Shown here: positions 60,342-64,000 of the stretch, one piece after another
How the letters are laid out: each line of letters opens with the position of its first letter
Numbering within the stretch: the first letter of the stretch is position 1
Made by a program: the position numbers and the translations under genes
NCBI GenBank assembly: GCA_045866215.1
Contig: AP035880.1
Span: 5,022,001 to 5,086,000, forward strand
Direction: 5' to 3'
Source of the DNA: Croceivirga sp009797885
GTDB taxonomy: Bacteria; Bacteroidota; Bacteroidia; Flavobacteriales; Flavobacteriaceae
DNA length: 64,000 bases
The notes under the pieces: model-generated
What the model was told of the DNA's origin: nothing
Seen by the model: the letters and a program-made list of their open reading frames with translations, nothing else
Databases searched by the model: none

Positions 60342-61832
60342 ATGACCCAAAAGACCAAGAAAGCCAAGTACAGACAGGATGAACAAGTAGTTGAAAATAG
60401 GGAACTGAACATATGGGAAGCTTTGATTCCCGTGGTTGCGCTTGTCGGGATGTTGGCATATAACGTGTACGTGTTTGGGGACGATGCGTTGAGTGGTTCC
60501 AATCAATTTATACTTCTTATGGGCGGTGCCGTTGCCGCTACCGTAGGCTTTTTTAATAAGGTCTCTTACAAACAGATGCTGGCGGAAGTGGCGGAAAACG
60601 TGCGTTCCACTACCGGTGCATTACTGATTCTTTTAATGGTCGGGGCATTGGCGGGCACATGGCTGGTCAGTGGAATCATTCCTGCCATGGTCTATTACGG
60701 GCTTCAAATATTGAACCCAACCATTTTCTTGGCGGCCTGTGTCATTATTTGTGCCATTATTTCCATTGCCACGGGGAGTAGTTGGACCACGGCAGCCACG
60801 GTGGGTATAGCGTTGGTAGGCATTGGCGAGGCTTTAGGTATTTCTTTGGGGATGACCGCAGGTGCGGTCCTGTCTGGAGCTTATTTTGGGGATAAAATGT
60901 CCCCTTTGAGCGACACCACCAATCTGGCTCCGGCAATGGCCGGTGGCGAGTTGTTTTCGCATATACGCTATATGGCATGGACCACAATTCCTACCATCTC
61001 CATTACGCTTTTGGTTTTCATCATAATTGGCTTTACCAATGATACCTCCGGCGTTGCCGATACAGGAACAATTTTGACCACTATTAATTCTTCCTTTAAT
61101 ATCAATGGTTGGCTTTTTATAGTGCCGGTCGTTGTCATCCTACTTATCGTTAGGAAAGCGCCACCCTTGCTGGGGTTGTTGATAGGAACGCTATTGGGCG
61201 GGGTTTTCGCCTTAATTTTTCAACCGGATATCGTGGCCAAAATTGGTGGTGGGGCCCATTTGGATTTCGCGACGGGCTACAAGGGAATTTTGAATGCCAT
61301 AACCGTTGATACGGCAGTGGAAACTTCCGACCCTGCCTTGAACGAGCTCTTTTCATCTGGGGGAATGGCAGGCATGTTGGGTACCATTTGGCTTATTGTC
61401 TGTGCCATGGTCTTTGGGGGAATTATGGATGGTATAGGTGCCTTACAGCGTATTACAAAATCCCTGTTGAATCTGGCCAAGACCACTTTCGGGCTTTTTG
61501 CCAGTACGGTGGGCAGCTGTCTGGCATTGAATGTCACAGCATCCGATCAATATTTGGCCCTGGTGGTTCCGGGCAAAATGTTTTCCAAAGCCTACGAAGA
61601 ACGGGGACTGGCCCCTGAGAACCTGAGTCGGACCTTGGAGGATTCGGGAACGGTAACCTCTGTTTTGGTACCGTGGAATACCTGTGGGGCTTATCACAGT
61701 GGAGTGTTGGGAGTAGCCGTGGGCGATTATTTTTTCTACGCCATCTTTAATTGGCTAAGCCCCTTCATGACCCTCTTCTTTGCTGCTTTTAAAATCAAGA
61801 TAAAACAATTGGTTAACGCTTCCAAAGCATAG
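60342..61832 (+). CDS. NhaC-family Na+/H+ antiporter-like protein
   Basis: A 496-residue polytopic membrane protein with about 12 hydrophobic segments, of the NhaC/arginine-ornithine antiporter-like family. VGALAGTWLVSGIIPAMVYYGL, ATGSSWTTAATVGIALVGIGEALG, AYFGDKMSPLSDTTNLAPA and GTVTSVLVPWNTCGAYHSGVLG are typical NhaC blocks. Relatives exchange Na+ for protons or move organic solutes. It follows the lyase gene by 70 bp, so it may export or import a related sulfur compound; that is an inference from position. Confidence 0.87.
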   Translation: MTQKTKKAKYRQDEQVVENRELNIWEALIPVVALVGMLAYNVYVFGDDALSGSNQFILLMGGAVAATVGFFNKVSYKQMLAEVAENVRSTTGALLILLMVGALAGTWLVSGIIPAMVYYGLQILNPTIFLAACVIICAIISIATGSSWTTAATVGIALVGIGEALGISLGMTAGAVLSGAYFGDKMSPLSDTTNLAPAMAGGELFSHIRYMAWTTIPTISITLLVFIIIGFTNDTSGVADTGTILTTINSSFNINGWLFIVPVVVILLIVRKAPPLLGLLIGTLLGGVFALIFQPDIVAKIGGGAHLDFATGYKGILNAITVDTAVETSDPALNELFSSGGMAGMLGTIWLIVCAMVFGGIMDGIGALQRITKSLLNLAKTTFGLFASTVGSCLALNVTASDQYLALVVPGKMFSKAYEERGLAPENLSRTLEDSGTVTSVLVPWNTCGAYHSGVLGVAVGDYFFYAIFNWLSPFMTLFFAAFKIKIKQLVNASKA

Positions 61833-61918
61833 AATTCGGCGTCAAATTTTATACCTTCGCAACTCCTGCCGCATAATGGGGGAAAACTGACAATAATTCA
61901 CTTTTAAACACATATAAA

Positions 61919-62425
61919 ATGGCTACAGTAACCTTAAAAGGAAACGAAATACATACTATGGGAAATCTCCCAGGCAACGGAAGTCAGGCACCTGATTTCA
62001 CATTGGTCAAAAATGATTTGGGCACCACTACCTTGTCCGATTATAAAGGGCAAAAGGTCGTCTTGAACATTTTTCCAAGTATTGACACCGGAACCTGTGC
62101 CCAATCCGTAAGACAGTTCAACCAGGAGGCCGCCGAACTTGTGAACACGAAAATTCTTTGTATATCCAAGGACCTCCCCTTTGCGCAAGCGCGTTTCTGT
62201 GGAGCTGAGGGTATTGAAAAGGTAGAAACCCTTTCCGATTTCCGTGATGGCAATTTTGGGAAATCCTATAACGTTGAGTTTACGGATGGCCCGTTACAGG
62301 GCCTTCACTCAAGGGCCGTTGTGGTCTTGGATGAGAACGGTACGGTAACCTATTCCGAGCAAGTTCCAGAAATTGTGGACGAACCCAATTATAAAGCTGC
62401 GCTGGAAGCACTAATGGATGCCTAA
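61919..62425 (+). CDS. tpx: Thiol peroxidase (Tpx-type peroxiredoxin)
   Basis: A 168-residue atypical 2-Cys peroxiredoxin that reduces H2O2 and organic peroxides using thioredoxin. The peroxidatic cysteine is Cys60 in DTGTCAQSVRQFN and the resolving cysteine Cys94 in ARFCGAEGIE, the Tpx spacing. Full length. It overlaps dgkA by 8 bp, and this tpx-dgkA-ftsK order is one I recognise from flavobacterial genomes. Confidence 0.94.
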   Translation: MATVTLKGNEIHTMGNLPGNGSQAPDFTLVKNDLGTTTLSDYKGQKVVLNIFPSIDTGTCAQSVRQFNQEAAELVNTKILCISKDLPFAQARFCGAEGIEKVETLSDFRDGNFGKSYNVEFTDGPLQGLHSRAVVVLDENGTVTYSEQVPEIVDEPNYKAALEALMDA

Positions 62426-62783
62426 GGAGCCTTTTATCATCAACCGGATCAAAAGTATTGGCTTTGCCTTTAAGGGCCTTTTTATCCTCCTTAGGACGGA
62501 GTCCAGTATTCAAATTCAACTGGTGATAGCCCTGGCAGTGACCGTGGCGGGCTTTTATTTTGGAATATCCAAAACAGAGTGGATGTTACAGTGTGTCTGC
62601 ATTGGAATGGTCATGGGAATAGAGGGGTTAAATACGGCGGTTGAAAAAATCGCCGACTACATTCAACCGGAATATGACCAAAAAATAGGATTGATTAAAG
62701 ATATTTCCGCTGGGGCCGTAATGACCGTTTCCATTGTGGCCGTCATCGTTGGCTGTATCATTTATTGGCCAAAAGTTTTTTAG
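62418..62783 (+). CDS. dgkA: Diacylglycerol kinase family protein
   Basis: A 121-residue membrane kinase of the DgkA type with three hydrophobic segments (about 35-50, 55-70, 95-115). It phosphorylates diacylglycerol or undecaprenol. The conserved catalytic segment is IEGLNTAVEKIADY (about 68-81), preceded by the glutamate in RTESSIQIQL. It has the normal length for this small family. The ATG overlaps the tpx reading frame, suggesting coupled translation. Confidence 0.9.
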   Translation: MPKEPFIINRIKSIGFAFKGLFILLRTESSIQIQLVIALAVTVAGFYFGISKTEWMLQCVCIGMVMGIEGLNTAVEKIADYIQPEYDQKIGLIKDISAGAVMTVSIVAVIVGCIIYWPKVF

Positions 62784-62843
62784 CGCAACATCCCACAGCC
62801 CTTTGGGAAACGTAAATTTGTAACTTAGCTCCTTATTTTAGAA

Positions 62844-64000
62844 ATGGCGACCAAGCGAAGAAAATCAAAGGCTGCTTCCGTAAAGAAAAAGCAATCCCCC
62901 CTAAAGGTGTCAAAGAAGAATAAAATCATCTTTGGCAGTTTTTTGATCGTTTTAAGTATAGCCCTGTTTTTTTCTTTCATTTCTTTCTACTTCACCTGGC
63001 AGGAAGACCAAAGCCTTCTGGCCGAGTTTTCGGACAGAAATGCCGAAACCGATAATCTATTGAACAAATTTGGTGCAGCAATCAGTCATTTTTTCATGTT
63101 CAAGGGATTTGGTCTCGCCTCTTTTGCATTTCCCGTTTTATTGGCGGTAACAGGCTTGTACTGGTTTCTGGGACTCAAAGGCACACGCCTCTTGGGGAAA
63201 TGGATTTGGGGACTTTTGGGTATTGTTTGGGTTTCCATTGCCTTGGGTTTCCTCTTTTATGAGCAACCGCTTCTTGGAGGTCAGATCGGCTTTGAAATGA
63301 ATGACTTTCTCCAGGACTACATGGGTAAAATTGGAGTCTTCCTCCTTTTGCTATTTACCCTTGTGGTGATTATGGTGCGATTGTTCAATTTTTCGCCCGA
63401 GGGCATAGGGAATTATTTTAAAGGCGTCAATTTCCCAAAACCCAAACCAAAACCAAGGGTCAAGGCCGAAATATTGGATTCCGAAAAAGGGTCCATTGAA
63501 TTGAGTTTGGAAACCGGGGAGGAAGAAATCAAAATAGATACCTACACGCACAAAAAGGACATTCCGCCATTGAATCCCGAATCCGGTTTGGATGTGAACC
63601 TTCCTAAAATGGAGGACGAGGAAATTGATTTAAAAGTCGAAAAAATAGCGGAGGAAAAACTCGAAACCGATGTCAAGGCGGCCAAACTGGTCAAGGATTT
63701 TGGTGAGTTTGATCCCAAATTGGAATTGGGGAACTATAAATTCCCCCCCATACAACTGCTGGAAGAACATGGCGCTTCCAGGGGAATTACCATAAATCAG
63801 GAAGAACTGGAGGAAAACAAGAACAGAATTGTTTCCACCCTTAAAAATTATAAGATTGGTATTGCGCAGATCAAGGCAACCATAGGTCCCACAGTAACAC
63901 TTTATGAGATTGTCCCTGAAGCCGGGATCCGTATTTCCAGGATAAAAAACCTGGAAGATGACATCGCACTTTCATTGGCAGCATTGGGCATACGAATCAT
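62844..64000 (+). CDS. ftsK: DNA translocase FtsK, 5' part (partial)
   Basis: ATG at 62844; the frame is still open at the right edge of the window, so 385 complete codons are visible. A strongly basic N-terminus (MATKRRKSKAASVKKK) is followed by four membrane segments (about 30-52, 75-100, 110-135, 150-172), an acidic/basic linker, and the start of the alpha domain (QLLEEHGASRGITINQEELE, TIGPTVTLYEI, GIRISRIKNLEDDIALSLAA). The motor domain lies beyond the edge. FtsK links septation to chromosome segregation. It is 60 bp downstream of dgkA. Confidence 0.92.
   Translation, partial: MATKRRKSKAASVKKKQSPLKVSKKNKIIFGSFLIVLSIALFFSFISFYFTWQEDQSLLAEFSDRNAETDNLLNKFGAAISHFFMFKGFGLASFAFPVLLAVTGLYWFLGLKGTRLLGKWIWGLLGIVWVSIALGFLFYEQPLLGGQIGFEMNDFLQDYMGKIGVFLLLLFTLVVIMVRLFNFSPEGIGNYFKGVNFPKPKPKPRVKAEILDSEKGSIELSLETGEEEIKIDTYTHKKDIPPLNPESGLDVNLPKMEDEEIDLKVEKIAEEKLETDVKAAKLVKDFGEFDPKLELGNYKFPPIQLLEEHGASRGITINQEELEENKNRIVSTLKNYKIGIAQIKATIGPTVTLYEIVPEAGIRISRIKNLEDDIALSLAALGIRI

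Overview
The window looks like a piece of a Flavobacteriaceae (Bacteroidota) chromosome of roughly 40-45% GC (estimated by eye). Support for this: promoters of the TTTG...TAnnTTTG type, starts without Shine-Dalgarno motifs, flavobacterial gene neighbourhoods (holA beside a small HsdR_N protein; tpx-dgkA-ftsK; tilS-dsbD-penicillin acylase-comM; ilvD-ilvB-ilvN-ilvC; leuC-leuD-leuA-leuB), and families such as DUF2911 and DUF4197. The genus cannot be fixed from the sequence. No rRNA or tRNA gene, CRISPR array, phage or transposase gene was seen.

Layout. 1-5.1 kb: holA 5' end, an HsdR_N-type protein, a glycosyltransferase, an OmpA lipoprotein, a Sua5/TsaC enzyme and a sensor kinase. 5.1-18.1 kb: a UvrD-type helicase, a heptamer-repeat region, DsrE and M20 exported proteins, a degenerate OmpA paralogue, a patatin-M1 peptidase pair, recG and a DUF2911 protein. 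18.4-24.1 kb: the leucine operon leuC-leuD-leuA-leuB with an alpha-carbonic anhydrase lipoprotein at its end. 24.1-28.4 kb: alpha-glucan phosphorylase, DUF4197 lipoprotein, GapN-like dehydrogenase. 28.4-34.8 kb: the ilv operon on the minus strand, ending in a decayed ilvA remnant, so much of the branched-chain amino-acid pathway lies in 16 kb. 35.0-35.15 kb: a likely structured small RNA. 35.2-39.4 kb: nitroreductase and the 5-oxoprolinase genes pxpA-pxpB-pxpC with an Nramp-fold transporter. 39.6-45.5 kb: assorted accessory genes, including a small zinc-ribbon/nuclease-like protein, a Tat-exported aminotransferase, a Crp-type regulator with a clear palindromic site, and a BKACE-GNAT pair. 45.5-55.1 kb: a comM fragment, a serine hydrolase and the comM-acylase-dsbD-tilS-FMN reductase cluster. 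55.2-64 kb: a membrane acyltransferase-like protein, lpd, an Lrp regulator divergent from a methionine gamma-lyase-like gene with NhaC, then tpx-dgkA-ftsK (ftsK cut by the window edge).

Most striking observation: recG carries a 147-codon in-frame insertion encoding an apparently intact DUF559 (Vsr-like PD-(D/E)XK) nuclease domain between helicase motifs II and III. The insertion is bounded by imperfect inverted repeats that each hold a small GC-rich hairpin. It looks like a nuclease-coding palindromic mobile element that has been tolerated inside a conserved helicase, or turned into a helicase-nuclease chimera. A possible solo copy of the same palindrome lies beside ilvN. Other leads are 7-bp repeat arrays of one sequence family at two loci, the ilvA and comM relics, the small RNA upstream of ilvD, and an Nramp-fold transporter without the usual metal-binding residues in the pxp operon.
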